From positions 10,499,172 to 10,563,171 of the forward strand of contig CM052354.1 of assembly GCA_028551475.1 (NCBI GenBank): a DNA stretch of 64,000 bases. Reading direction: 5' to 3'. Below are positions 1 to 11,786 of this stretch, in pieces; within the stretch, counting starts at the first letter, position 1; every line of letters starts with the position of its first letter. A model generated the notes under the pieces. That model saw only the letters and a program-made list of their open reading frames with translations. It ran no database searches and was not told the DNA's origin. Made by a program: the position numbers and the translations under genes. This stretch comes from Casuarina equisetifolia (lineage: Eukaryota; Streptophyta; Magnoliopsida; Fagales; Casuarinaceae).

Positions 1-1655
1 AAATCTATCTTTATAACTTTTATAGATCAAAATTCTAATATGAAATGTGAGTCCTCGAAGAAAAATCAAAGATATTAAACTAATTCTTTTGTTATAAAAA
101 TTGGAAAAGTAGTGCTTATTTTTCTCATAGTTACCCCCATCTAAAGTGATGAAAGCCATTAAAAAACATTTCAAATCCTAGAGAGATTGAAAAGGCTTTC
201 AAGACCTACTCTTTTGTCTAAGTCAAAAATTTGATTGGTAAGTTTTCTCTCTTTCAAAAACCTATTTGTCCAAATGACGTTTATGAATGGAGATGAACAA
301 CTAATAATGGAAATATGCATGAAGTTGCCAAAATTTTCCCTTGCCATCTATGTGATTTTATCTTTATCATTCTTAATTAAAAATTTAAAAGAAAAAAATT
401 ATAAATCACCTATCTGGAATGATATCAAAATTCTAGTATAAAAATATCAATATTTAGGAAAAAAAATCAAAGATATTTAACTAATTCTATTATTAGAAAA
501 TTGGATAATAGAGCTTATTTTTCTCAAAACTACCTCATCTAAAGAGATGAAAGCCATTAAAAAACATTTCGAATCCTAGAGAGATTGAAAAAACTTTCAA
601 GACCTACTCCTTTATCTAATTGAGTCAAAAATTTGTGTGGTGAGTTTTCTCTCCTTCAAAAAACTATTTGTACAGGTGATGTTTATGAATGGAGATAAAT
701 GACTAAGAATGACAATATGCATGAGGCTATCAAAATCTTCCCCTGCCATGGATGTGACTTGCCATTGCAGGAAACTTGCAAATGCTTAACGTTTACACCA
801 TGAAGAATTGATATGGATCTTGGCATCCAAAAGCACCGATGATGCATGCATCCAATAGCTGGAAGGATAAGATTTATAAATTATAATAAATATTTGTAAA
901 AAATCTGTTAACACCTCTAATAACAATGTTTTTATTCAAGAGGGAGAAGAACATAAGACCTCCCAAGTTAAGCATTTGCCACAAGCTTCCAGCAACGGCA
1001 AGTCACATCCCTGACATGGGAAGATTTTCAAAGCCTTACGCATATTGCCATTTTTAGTCGTTTGTCTTCATTCACAAACAGCACCTGCTAAATCTGCTAC
1101 CAGGTCCAGAAACAGAGCCGGGATTGCCACCAAAATTTTACCCTGAAGGCCATTTGAGAGCGACGATCACCAACTGCAAAAAAAGCAAGATTTGATTTAG
1201 GGTTCTATTAGCATATATATCATGCCATCCATTAAAGTTGGACATTCAAAAAGTAGGAATTGAGTTCATACTTTCACTTGATAAAAAAGAGAAGAATATT
1301 TGTAATTGGCAAAGTTTCTTACAATAATTCTTTTGAAACTTATATGTACAAATAGTTTTGCAAAAGAGAGAAAACTTACAAACAAATTTTTAACTCAACC
1401 ACATAAAGGAGTCGATCTTGAAAGCTTTTCCAACCTCTTTAGAGTTAGAAATGAAATTCTTTAGATCTTATGAAACTAATTCCTCCAAACTAATACTAAT
1501 TTTTAAATGACTTTCATCACTTTAGATGGGGTACTTATAGGGAAAAAAAAAAAAAAAGAAGCACCGCTATACAATTTTTCTAATAATAGAATTAGTTAAA
1601 CGTCTTTGAACTTTTCTCCCTTCTTACTAATCCAAAAGTTATAAAGATAGACTTC
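1..1655. repeat. Large imperfect inverted repeat with a duplicated left arm
   Basis: The left arm holds two direct copies of one module, at about 77-440 and 470-800. Both carry the run ATGAAAGCCATTAAAAAACA and a later GAGTTTTCTCTC stretch. The right arm, about 985-1655, carries the same module in reverse complement. Its far end (near 1630-1655) mirrors the first bases of the window, so the repeat probably begins outside the window. The arms are well diverged with many indels. The spacer (about 800-985) holds no gene I recognise. This could be a foldback-type element or an old local inverted duplication; no terminal motif or target duplication was found. Confidence 0.7.
1105..1185 (-). pseudogene. 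Possible PUT polyamine transporter scrap
   Basis: Read on the minus strand, the stretch starting AAATGGCCTTCAGGGT and running to CTCTGTTTCTGGAC follows the PUT gene segment encoding [18 protein letters not shown] (plus-strand coordinates about 20370-20430). About 19 of 20 bases match around CCCGGYTCTGTTTCTGGAC. The frame is broken and no flanking PUT sequence was recognised on either side. The match is short, so chance is not fully excluded. If real, it is another decayed member of the PUT cluster, lying beside the decayed NPF copy. Confidence 0.4.
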
Positions 1656-2150
1656 AGTTCTAAAATGACAAAAAGAAAGCAAAGCTATTAACTAATTGGA
1701 TGCATTTTATAATTTTTTTTCTTTTGTTAGCATAATTGTTTGTGTAAATCTAAACATATGTAATTCATTTACATTAGCATGACATGTATATAATAAACAA
1801 TATCAAGTTATTTTTTCCAATATTGAATTGAAATATGATGCAACAATTTCATCATCAAACGAAAAATTTATTTTCTTTTCATCAATCAAGACTAAAGTCA
1901 ATAATGTTTTAGAAAATTTTCTTAATTTCATTAAACATACAATGGCAAATCATTTGGTTGAAGCAAATTCAAGGCTTTAGGCTTCAAGTTTTACAAATAG
2001 TTGATTTAGTAATAATAAATTATTACATCTATTTAATATGTAAATGGCACTGCTCTTTCTTTCTACTTCCCTTTTGCCAAATAAATACAATAAAGCTCTT
2101 TCAGATTCCAAACCAAGCACAAGAGGTACGCAGAGCGCAAGGAACAATCG
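1656..2150. other. AT-rich stretch without recognised gene
   Basis: The only open frames are short and of low complexity. Nothing resembling a transporter exon was seen before about 2150, so the first two NPF exons of the neighbouring pseudogene appear to be missing. Confidence 0.5.
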
Positions 2151-3270
2151 GTCGCCTAGCCAAATTTTGTGCGTAAGATCCCCTCCTGCATGGTGATGGT
2201 GGCTTCATTGGGTGTTTTCTTCTCAGATCCTGCACGTATCCCTTTCTTAGAATTGGTCAAGTCTTTGTAAACACAGTGAGAAATTGTCAAGCTACCCCTT
2301 CGGCGATTGCTATGGAAGAGGAAGCTCAAGAAATCCTGCCACGTGATAGCTCTCAGCAATTCAGGTAAGAGAAACGATTTTCATGTTATATGATATTGGT
2401 AATTCAAGCCAGATATGTCAAAATATCCCACATTTCTTGCAATGAAACTTTATTTGCATGGACTAGTCATGTTTCTGACATATTAATTTTAAAGAAAAAA
2501 CAGATTTCCTATGTAGTATTGATATCCAAAGTTCAAGCATAAACTTTGCATCATGGTAGGTATGAAGGGATGTTAAAAATGTTCTACATTACTTTTAACA
2601 TACTATGACAGTGATTTCACTAAGCTAATGGTGTCCTTTCATAACTTCAAGAAGATTTAGGAATACTAAGGAATTACGACTAAGACTGCTCAATCTATCA
2701 TTTCTTAGAAGACATCTAAAATAGAACAACTTTGATTTGTGTTATGGTGCATTTCATAGAAGATAATTTATTTTTCTTGAAAGTTAGTAGCTTATTCAAT
2801 TATTTGAGCTTTAATTTGTGCATAAAGTAACATGAATTGTAAATTTTGTTGCGATATAAAGTGTTATTACTTCAATGCTCCAATTACATTATCTTGGATT
2901 TTCTAGTTCCTTTTGGCATGATTACTCTAGAAGGTAATATTTGTGCCTTGAGTGAGGTTAAGGAAGCAAAGACAGCTCTTGGCCTTGTTCCAAGATGGAG
3001 CACATGCTCGGGATATGCTGTTGAGTTTGAAGAAACCTTAACTTGTTTTCATTAAACAAAGGGCTACCATGGACAGAACAGTTTTTTCCGGCTATAAGAT
3101 ATCTGATGCTTCACTTCAATGTTTGTTGGACGCTCCATTTTTCTCCTCATTCTCATATCCAACTGAAGAAGGAGCTCCTGGCCCTGTTTTCCCATGGCAT
3201 GTATCCTCCTTTTGCGACTACTGCCAGATATAGAGATACACTCGGTGCTCAGCTCATTAAATTTGTTAGA
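2150..3270 (+). pseudogene. Decayed NPF (NRT1/PTR) transporter copy
   Basis: Two blocks match the intact NPF gene at 4236-7478, on the opposite strand. Block 1 (about 2150-2364) corresponds to the end of exon 3. It contains PFLRIGQVFVNTVRN, then TPSAIAMEEEAQ and DSSQQF, and ends at a preserved donor (AG|GTAAGA at 2364/2365). Block 2 (about 2926-3260) corresponds to exon 4. It contains ALSEVKEAKTALGLVP, then a TKxxATMDR-like stretch in a shifted frame after a stop, then SDASLQCL and a weak FATTARY. Exons 1-2 and most of the last exon, including the C-terminal membrane segments, are missing. The frame is broken by frameshifts and stops. The exon 3/intron/exon 4 order is kept, so this is a DNA-level duplicate and not a retrocopy. 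It is convergent with the intact gene. Confidence 0.85.
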
Positions 3271-4235
3271 CATAATAATAACACTTACATATTTAAGTAT
3301 TTATTTCTTTTAATAACCAATTTGAAAGTAAAAAGTCAATTTTTTTAAATATGATATCAGAAATCAAATTCAAGTATGATATCTCATTATAAATTAAATT
3401 CTATTAAAGATAAAAGTCTTATATTCAAATAATACAATTCTTGAATAGTGTTTAAATATAAAATTATATCCTTGACTCATAAGTTAACTTTTGAGTTAAA
3501 CTACAAATTTATTTATAACATAATATTACAACTAAATTGATCTACTATAGTTTCTGTTTACTCTTAAGCTCCTAAAACATATTTAGTATATAAAGATTAT
3601 TCACTTTATCTCATTCAACTTTGTGTTTAAGACGTAATCAAGTTTAAATTTAAGTCTTTCCATTTGTTAAACAAAAGAAAAAGGGAAGCAGATTCGCGTT
3701 GATGCATGCTGTCCCATCCACCTAATCACCCGCAAACCATAATTTATTTTTGATGGGGTACATTTAAGCACTTGGAAGTCCGAAATGACACTGATAGTAC
3801 ATCTTCTTTCTATCCTCCGGCACTGTTATAAATATGGGAGTGGGGGAAATTGTGATGAACTTGGGAGAAAATTTACCAACGATCAGATATAAGCCAGTGG
3901 ATTCATGATTGGAAATTAGAGTATTTCATGAGAAAGAAAGAATAAATGGTTGTTAGGATCTTAGGCATTACCACTTGATAAAAAAATTTTAGTTGCTAGT
4001 TAAAGTGTATTCATACAAGACATTCTTCATTATCACTATACAATATAAATATGTTCAGGAAGTTATTATAGAGGGATATACTATTTATAATGGGCATTAA
4101 ATTTTGGACTGCTTCAGCCCAAGGAATTATTTACTTTGAAATTACAATTTCATGCGATAAAATTTGTATTTACAAATAAATTAAGTTGGCCCAAACTTGT
4201 TGAATTACAACAATCGCAGATGCAGAGGACTACAT
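3271..4235. other. Intergenic, AT-rich; includes a dispersed repeat and the NPF 3' flank
   Basis: About 3290-3660 resembles, in reverse complement, the stretch at 27245-27500; both have a CTCATTCAACTTTG-like core. This suggests a dispersed short element. No termini could be fixed. The last 100-150 bases before 4236 are presumably the 3'UTR of the minus-strand NPF gene. No other gene was seen. Confidence 0.4.
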
Positions 4236-7200
4236 TCATACAGTGTTTACTCTATTATAAATGTAAGATTTTGCAAAATACAAGTAAGCGGCCAGTTCTG
4301 CCACACTAAGCCCAGCAAGTAACCAATAGAAGTAGTCAAGATGTGCCCTGTTCAGGTTATTGGCAAACCAACTATCACGACCACCAGCACTAGATGCTTC
4401 ATCAATGGCAGACACAAGAAAGCTGCTCAGAAAGCTCCCCACGCCAAAGATACTCAGATAGAGGCTAAGACCCACGCTTCTCAGTTCACTTGGGACCTGG
4501 TCATAGAAGAACTCTTGCAGACCAACCATGGTGAAAACATCAGCAATTCCAAACAAGACGTACTGAGGAACCAACCACCATATGCTCATCGGGACTGTCA
4601 CATTTGGCAAATCAATCAACCCTTGTTCTTCAGCAGTTTTGAGCCTCATGCTCTCAACCAAAGCTGCGATCACCATGGAAATGGCTGAGAGAAACATGCC
4701 GGTTCCAATTCTCTGCAGCATTGTGAGGCCGGAGGGCTTCCTGCTGAATGTTCTGGCTATAGGCACGAAAATGCGGTCGTATATGGGGATGAAGATGACA
4801 ATGGCAAGACTGATGAAGGATTGAAGAGAAGCGGCGGGCACATCAAAGCCCGGCACGATTCTTCTGTCCATTGTAGCTCCTTCCTTGGTGAAGAAAGTCG
4901 AGGACTGGGCAAACACAATGGCGTACACCAAGCTTGTCGCCCATATTGGAAAAAGCCTAAGAACTGCCTTTGCTTCTTCAACCTCGCTGATGCTACACAC
5001 CATTCCATCTTCCTTGGAACCATCTGGTGCAAGCAACGCTTTGTTGAGGAATCTACCATATCAGAGCATCATATCACTGTTAGAGATGAGTTTTCATGTA
5101 AACAAGCAACTAAAAGTTGTCCTGGCAAGTTAGTTGTCACCGGTTTGCCTACACAAAGCGCAAGAATTCTCCAATAGTTACAAAGATAGTAAGGTGGTCG
5201 GAGTCATGAATTATATTGATGACAGTTCCTTTAGAGCTATTAGTATGTCTGAGAGCATATATCGTACATAGAGGATTCCCTCACAGAAGTTAACATGTAA
5301 GTAGTATGTTAACTTTCTCAGTAAATTAATTAGTAAAAGGAGGAACAATGTGTTCATGTATAGAGAATTTAAACAAATTTAAAGCATAGTGAGGCAGTTC
5401 TAGAACTCCTCACAACTACCATTTGATGAAGTTAAAGATTTTGTGAATAATATGGGAACTTGCATCTAAATCATAGGTCACAACCAAATCATATTCACCT
5501 AAAAGGTCCTATATCATGTTAGAAACCCATATTTTCTTTCAAATTAACTTGTGAGATCAAAACTAACTTGTAATGCGAGGGAGCAATTTGTTCTTATCAA
5601 AGCAACGGTTCCCCTCTCCTCAAAGGACTTTAACAGTAGTAATTACTTAAATTTATAAGGCACATTACAAGTACTCTTATTTTTATTTGTGCACCTTTTG
5701 TCCAATATTCCCCCCAATGTCTTTTTTTTTTTTTTTTTTTTCAACTAAGCACTAGCGCACTTTAATGATTGGGTTAGGTCAGATGCAGGAGGGAGTAACT
5801 GAACCAATGTGGAATATTCCAATCCAGAAAACAAGGCTGAAAGTTATTTGTCTTACTTGAATTCTTCCGAGCCTCGGTGAGGCAAGGTTCCACGAGCTTC
5901 CTCTTCAATAGCTATTGCAGAAGGGGTGGTTCTCCAATTCTTCACTGCAGCAACGAACACCCGCCCGATCCTCACAAATGGACTTTTCTCCTCCCCTCGA
6001 ATGCTATACCTATAATTCCTAGCTCCAAGCAAGAAAGTAACCAGCGCGACCACCATGATGCAACAAGGGATTCCAAAACCAAGACCCCAATTAAGATTGT
6101 CTTGTATATAGTTTAAGATTGAAAGTGCAACTAAGCCACCTCCGCATATACAAAAATACCACCAGTTAAAGAATGAGCTTTTGGCTTTGCACTCTTCTGG
6201 ATCTTGCCCATCAAATTGATCGGCTCCAAAAGCCTGAACACATGGCTTATGCCCACCTTGCCCCAATGCTACTAGATACAGAGAGAAGAAGAATAACATT
6301 ACTTGGAGCTTGGGAGGAGAACACGGACCAAATTCACTGCTCCCTTGACAGTCAGGAGAGCTGACAGAACTAAAAATTGTTGACAGTGTCAACAAGCCAA
6401 GTCCCTGTGATTCATCCCAGTCCCCATCAAGTCCGTTAGCTGAATTTTCTCAAGAAATCAAGATAAAATAGACACAAAAACCATTTAAACCATTCTTTTC
6501 GTATAAAAATAAGCAGAAAACAAGTTCGAAGTTCTCCAAACTGGCCTTTTTGTTCTAGTTACAGGTGTCTTCACAAGTCACAGCTTCTTTAGTACTGAAA
6601 AGACATGAGTAAGGAACAAACCAGGGGAACGCGCCAAGCTTTATATGTAAATTTAATCAAGAAAAAATCCAAACAAGCACCATTTCGGGCATTCTTTTCA
6701 CGTAGAAATAAGTAGAAAACAAGTTTGAAGTTCTTCAAGTGGCTTCTAGCTTTAGTTGCACTTGTCTTCACAAGTCACAGCAATCTAGCACTGAAATGAC
6801 ACGAGAAAGGAACAAACCAGAGGAAAAAAAGCACCAAGGTTTCTATAAAAAGCTAATGATAATGACTAATTAGATAAGCAATTCCCCCATATGAAAAATT
6901 AATCACAAATCATAAGGCTATACAAATATTTTGGCTTTAAATTGCTGCAACAATAATAATAAATTGATAATGAAAAATTCACTAAACCCTTGCAAAAATA
7001 TTAATTTCTTAAAAAGGTAAAAAATAAAAATGGTAAGAGACGGACCAAGATGTAGATGAGGGAGGCTAAGATGATGGTGCGATAGCGGCCGAGAAAGGAG
7101 TCGGCCACGAAGGCCCCCAGAAGCGGAAGCAATGACGCTGTTCCAGACCACACATTCACGCTCTGGGCGGCGGCCGCCGTTGACTGGCCAAGAGGCCCAG

Positions 7201-7478
7201 TCAAATACGTTATGAGGTTGGAGCCGATCCCGTAGAACGCGAACCTCTCCGCCACTTCCACGCCTGAGACACACACGCATCTGATAATCAAACACAAGGA
7301 ATTTCCAGATGCTTAACCAATCGCAAACAGATGAGTTCGTTGCAGCGTTACCTATGATGAAGAATGCGGATCTCCAGCCGCCGGAGCTGGATCTGAAGAC
7401 CGGTTGACCTTTGAAGTTAACGGCACCGTCGACGGTGTCGAGGAGCAGCGGAGCTCGGACGGTGGTAGGTACGGCCAT
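4236..7478 (-). CDS. NPF: NRT1/PTR family (NPF) proton-coupled transporter, NPF5-like
   Basis: A major-facilitator membrane transporter of the NPF family, whose members move nitrate, peptides or other small solutes with protons. Exons on the minus strand are 7478-7352, 7263-7046, 6404-5857 and 5052-4236. All junctions are GT/AG and the phases join into 569 codons ending in TGA. The usual NPF length is 550-620. The start [10 protein letters not shown] is preferred; an in-frame upstream codon at 7520 exists, but its extension lacks family character. The family proton-coupling motif ExxER appears as [10 protein letters not shown] at residues 45-54, right after the first intron. Other family features are [18 protein letters not shown] in exon 3, the hydrophilic central loop ending [11 protein letters not shown], and [12 protein letters not shown] plus [17 protein letters not shown] near the C terminus. 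The large exons 3 and 4 fit the NPF5 subfamily. The substrate cannot be read from sequence. A decayed copy faces it at 2150-3270. Confidence 0.95.
6449..6826. repeat. Tandem duplication inside NPF intron 2
   Basis: Two diverged units of roughly 180-200 bp lie head to tail (about 6449-6630 and 6653-6826). Each contains CATTCTTTTC, AGAAAACAAGTT, GTCTTCACAAGTCACAGC and GGAACAAACCAG in the same order. They lie wholly within the intron between exons 2 and 3, so the protein is unaffected. Confidence 0.8.
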
Positions 7479-7587
7479 TTCGTAGTTCCGACGTTTGCCC
7501 TTCCAGTTTGTGGTTAACAATGGCGGGTGAGTTAGTTAATCTACTGGGCTTGGTTGAGTTTCACTTCAACATTCTACGAAATTGAAA

Positions 7588-7600
7588 TATTGCACTATTT
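7588..7600 (-). promoter_or_regulatory. Possible TATA element of the NPF gene
   Basis: On the minus strand TTTAAATAGTG lies about 110 bases upstream of the NPF start codon. The spacing allows a short 5'UTR. The match to TATAWAW is imperfect. Confidence 0.3.
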
Positions 7601-9280
7601 AAACGTACCTTTTACGCTAATTCTTACTCACCAAAGAATCTCTGATTTTTTTAAATTATTCTAGCAATAATGTTATAATAATATCACAATTTGTTTCTTC
7701 CTGTATCATGAACAATTTAAAAAAAAATTAATTTCTTTATATATCCAAATATCTTTTATGGTTTATAATGTCCAAGTCGTGTTTAAACAAAAAAAAAAAA
7801 TTCCTTGTCTTTTTAACGTGTTTCAGGCAAACAAATTCCTTAGGATTTATTTTTATTAATTTTTAATCCTATTAAGTTTTGGGTAAATTTTCTAATTTCA
7901 ATACTATGTTCTTGTTATTTCAAACTAGATTGTTTTTCTTTCCTTTGATTGAATAACAACGTAGCCTTAACCCCTATTAGGTGATATATGGATCAAGTTG
8001 TAGGACTTAACCCCCTTAAAACATAAAATCCAACAAGTGGATAAAATATGTTATAAAAGAAAATATAGGAAAGTAGTATAAACACGTAATCATATTTAAA
8101 AAATAAAAATATTTTGTTATAAACCTAATTGATCTTCTTAGAAAATTTTCCTACATTTACTTGGTAAAAAGTTTAATTGGTAAGGAAAATTTTATATATT
8201 CAAACTTATTTTGGTATTTTCATATATAACTCTAACGATATCTTTTGTTTTTAGAGACTACGAGAACATGATTCTTTAAATAAGTTTAAAAATCTGCATC
8301 AAGCTGTAAAAAACTTCGAGAAATATGTTTAATAAAAAATATAACATTACAATAATGTTATCTACACGGTGTCGTTTCTGCTGCATTCACTAAACTCTGC
8401 ACGTGGGCTGTGCCTGTCGCTTCAGTACTACAATAATGCTGCTGCGTTTTTCTCAGGCTGGACATGCGAGACTGCACCACACACTGGTAGGGTCTTCTTC
8501 TCTTGGGCCTGGTTCTATTAATAATCTGGACCAAAATAAGATACCCATCAAAGTACTGGGTCCATCAAATAAAGTATGAGGCTTTAAAATTAATTCAGCC
8601 CATATACAAATATTTCACTAACTATTTCCATGAATTCTTAAGGAATTATTTCCACCATTTTTATTTTTATTTTTATTTATTTTTCTTTTATGATTCTATT
8701 TTGAAAACCTCTAGTATGTTAAATTATAATTATTTGTCTAAGGTGTAAAAATTAATACTTTTGAACTACTAAGAATTCGAGAAAATAGAATTAATGTCCT
8801 TGAATAAGTCTTTACTTGACAAAAGACTCAAAATAGTGAGAATTTATTATTTTCTTAAAATTTTATTTCTACAATAACAACCTATCTAAGTTTTCCTTAA
8901 GTGATTTCTCAAGATATAAAATTTTCACATTCCAAGTATACTGAATAATCATCTAGTCATATTAAGCCCTATAAGTAATTTTGAAGTTCTTTGAAAGTCA
9001 AATTGTAAAGTGCTTAACTTACTTTATGTGAGACATATTACAAAATAACAAATAAATAAATCAACCTATAAAGTAATAAAAAAGTAAAATTATGCATTTT
9101 TTGAATTCCTCTATGAAACACCCAAACTTCCTAAAAAGACATAATTATTAGTGTCTTGACATGCCTTTTTTGTGGTAAATTTTATTTGTTTGAAATTTGG
9201 AATAAGTCTACATAAAAGAAAAAACATTCTCTCAAAAGTTTTGTCAAACATTAAAAGCAAATTTAAAACTTGAATCAAGG
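7601..9280. other. Intergenic; no gene recognised
   Basis: Mostly AT-rich with poly-A and poly-T runs. A GC-richer island at about 8360-8500 has no convincing open frame. Open frames here are short and hydrophobic from T-rich sequence. Confidence 0.5.
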
Positions 9281-9358
9281 ATTCCCTTTGGCTTAATGGT
9301 AAAAAGTCAAGGAGTCCTTGATCTATAAGTCCATCAAGTAAAGAGTTCAAAACCCTAT
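9281..9358 (+). other. tRNA-like pol III promoter pair, possible SINE or tRNA relic
   Basis: TTGGCTTAATGG (9289-9300) resembles an A box and GTTCAAAAC (9345-9353) a B box. Their spacing is close to that of a tRNA gene. The arms do not pair into a convincing cloverleaf, so this is not called a tRNA gene. The LTR element next door inserted about 15 bases downstream. Confidence 0.3.
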
Positions 9359-9373
9359 TCCCTCATGTATCTC

Positions 9374-9627
9374 TGTAGCAGTCCATAAAAGTGCAATAAC
9401 CATGTTACCTTATAAGTCCCATGTCAGCAATTGATTGCCAAGCTCCAAACAAGAATTAAGAGGATAAATGAGCTAGCCTAGTCAGCGGATAGTTATTTCT
9501 ATTAAGCAGTTAAGATTTGTTCCAATTGGTTATAACATGTTAATTTTGTTAGCTTCTGTTAATAAGGTTGTTAAGCACATATAGTTAGTCTCAACAGAAT
9601 GGCCAATAGCTATAAATAGGAGAAGCA
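9374..9627 (+). repeat. 5' LTR, lacking its R/U5 end
   Basis: Aligns with 11800-12053 of the 3' LTR, including the shared CTATAAATAGGAGAAGCA, which serves as the TATA region. The primer-binding site follows within a few bases. The roughly 180 bases that follow this point in the 3' LTR (R and U5) are absent, a deletion after or during the last transposition. Confidence 0.85.
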
Positions 9628-9659
9628 AGTGGTATCTAGAGCCAGGTTTGTCCTGCGGA

Positions 9660-11699
9660 ATGGATCCAATGAAAGAGGACTTAGCTGATATCAAAGAAGA
9701 TTTAAAGGCCGGTTTGGTTGATATCAAAGAAGATTTGAAGGTCTTTTACAACATTATGATGGCTGGATTGAATGACTTGCGTGAAGCTATCCACAATAAA
9801 GAAACCAATGGATTGCAAGCTAAAAGGATTCTGTCTATCTCCGGCCACCTTCAGTCCGGTGACTAACAAGTCGAAGAAAAGGACGAGTCAACCAACGAAT
9901 GCCTAGCTAGTATCCTGCTGATTGAAAATCATTTCTCTGATTTAAATAGATCTGAAATGATTTTCAAGATGAATCATTCTGACAGAGATCAAATTGAATC
10001 TAGTGACGAATGGCAGCAGATGATGCTAGGTTTCAATGACGAGGACGATGTGAAAAGGACATGCAACCTCATGCTACGTAAGATTGAGAAACTTGGTGAT
10101 ATGGACAAGAATGGGATTTTTTTCCTGCATATCGAGCTGTCATGAAGGAAACAACCGCAGACAAGGTGCTATTGTTTGAAAGGAGAGTCGCCATCCAATG
10201 TATATAGCATTCCTCACATTAAATATAATTTTACTCACTTCGGTCAACCACCGGAATGGAACTGCCTGCCTTATATTCTCTCAAGAAAATTTTGTTCACT
10301 TAATGCCCACTCCAATTTTCAAAGAAACTACACTGAATTGCCCCTTCTTTCTAGCCGCAATTATCCAATTTTATATGGAAGTGTTGAAACCATGGTGGTT
10401 GCACAGAAAGGGAAGGACACAGAGATGAAAATCAAAAGGTCAATGCCTATGGATGCAGAGTCTTGCATGTTGTTTGATTGGATGGAAAAAGGTGTGTACA
10501 ATGCACTACAAAAGAAGTATCTACAAACACTTCTGTTTTCGGGTAGCAAGGTGGTTCGAGGACTAAGGATTGAGGTATATGCATTTTCTTTTGATTACCT
10601 GAATTCTGATAGACAAGAGGTTTCCATGACTCTCAATCCCATCGGAAGGAAGAAACAAGGGGGAACATTCAAGCATAATTCCACAATTGAAGTTACTCCA
10701 GATCAAATGAGAAGTTCAACTTGTAAAAAGGTTTGGATTCTGGTTTAATTGATAAGGATTCTAGATAGGATGCCAAAAGAGTGTACCATTTTGATGAAAC
10801 TCCTCTATTGTAATGACATAACACTTGTGAAGTTTGAGCCTCCATTTTTTAAGGGCGGCAGGGAAGAAGTATCCCTTATGGAAGTTGGAGTATTACCTAC
10901 ACACCAAGATACCGTAACTATAGTTGGCAATCCATTTGGGAGGGATGTAATTTTTGTGACAAACGGTGTTGCATCACACATGGAGGTTATTTCCTATCTT
11001 CATACGTCAACAGAACTTCTTGTACTACAGATAGAGGTTGCATCAGTTTCTAGAAATCATAATGACCCTACCTTTAATGGTAAGGGAAAGTGGGTAGCGA
11101 ATATTAATAAAAAGAGACTCCATTACGGTGAAAGTGCAAAATTAGCTTTAGCAGTGAAGTTAAAGGGCGAAAAGCAGCAAGGAATGAACATTGCATTACT
11201 TTAAGGGAAATGGCTTGCAAAAGCACATGTTAGGGGAGGAAAAGAGCTGGATTTTATTGGGGAATTTAGACTTACTACAAATACCTTCACGTTAAATTCA
11301 ATTGTTTACATGTATACAAACTGGGAGGATTTAAGCAATGCATGTGAAGTTCTTGATCGCAGGTTACAAAAGAATGTAAATTCATGGGACACAACTATTA
11401 TGGTTTATGCCTTTCACAGGTTAGGTGGATTTCCTATTCAATTGTTCCCTGAGATAAAGGAAAACGGCTTCAAGTCTAATGAAAAGCAAGTGGATAGATT
11501 TCATGATCTCTTTTTGGCTGAGCAACAACAGAGATGGGAATCAAAAATGGACGAAGATTCTTTAATGGAAGGTGCAAAGGAGTTGCACGCCCACTTGCAA
11601 ATGGAAATTAAGGTGGCGTTTTTCCAAGGCATGGTTGGTCTTACTCTAAAGCATTCTAGTGAATCGCTGGCTGGTTCTTGTACTTTGCAACTCCAATGA
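9660..11699 (+). pseudogene. Chimeric ORF: N-terminal charged region + ASY1 HORMA + DEG protease + PPR pieces
   Basis: A single frame of 680 codons including its stop (ATG at 9660, TGA at 11697-11699). It contains only four internal stops (9864, 10143, 10746 and 11202) and no frameshift. Codons 1-70 have a charged repeat, DIKEDLKAGLVDIKEDLK, likely helical. About 10425-10868 resembles the HORMA domain of ASY1/HOP1 ([51 protein letters not shown]). About 10869-11092 resembles DEG9-type HtrA proteases ([27 protein letters not shown]); the catalytic GNSGGP is replaced by RNHNDP. About 11207-11483 resembles PPR repeats (MYTNWEDLSNACEVLDR, KNVNSWDTTIMVYAFH, LFPEIKENGF). The last 70 codons are unrecognised. 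Probably no longer translated as one protein. Confidence 0.85.
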
Positions 11700-11786
11700 A
11701 GTAAGCGACGAGGTTCTTTGGTAGCCAGCACCAAGTTTGTGTGGGGGGCATTCCTTAAGCTTAACCTTGAGGACAAGGTTATTTTT

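Noticed and set aside
4341-5177. Plus-strand ORFs across the last NPF exon
   Set aside because: Antisense shadows of the NPF coding sequence.
9281-9358. tRNA gene
   Set aside because: A- and B-box-like words are present but the acceptor and anticodon arms do not pair; kept only as a tRNA-like relic.
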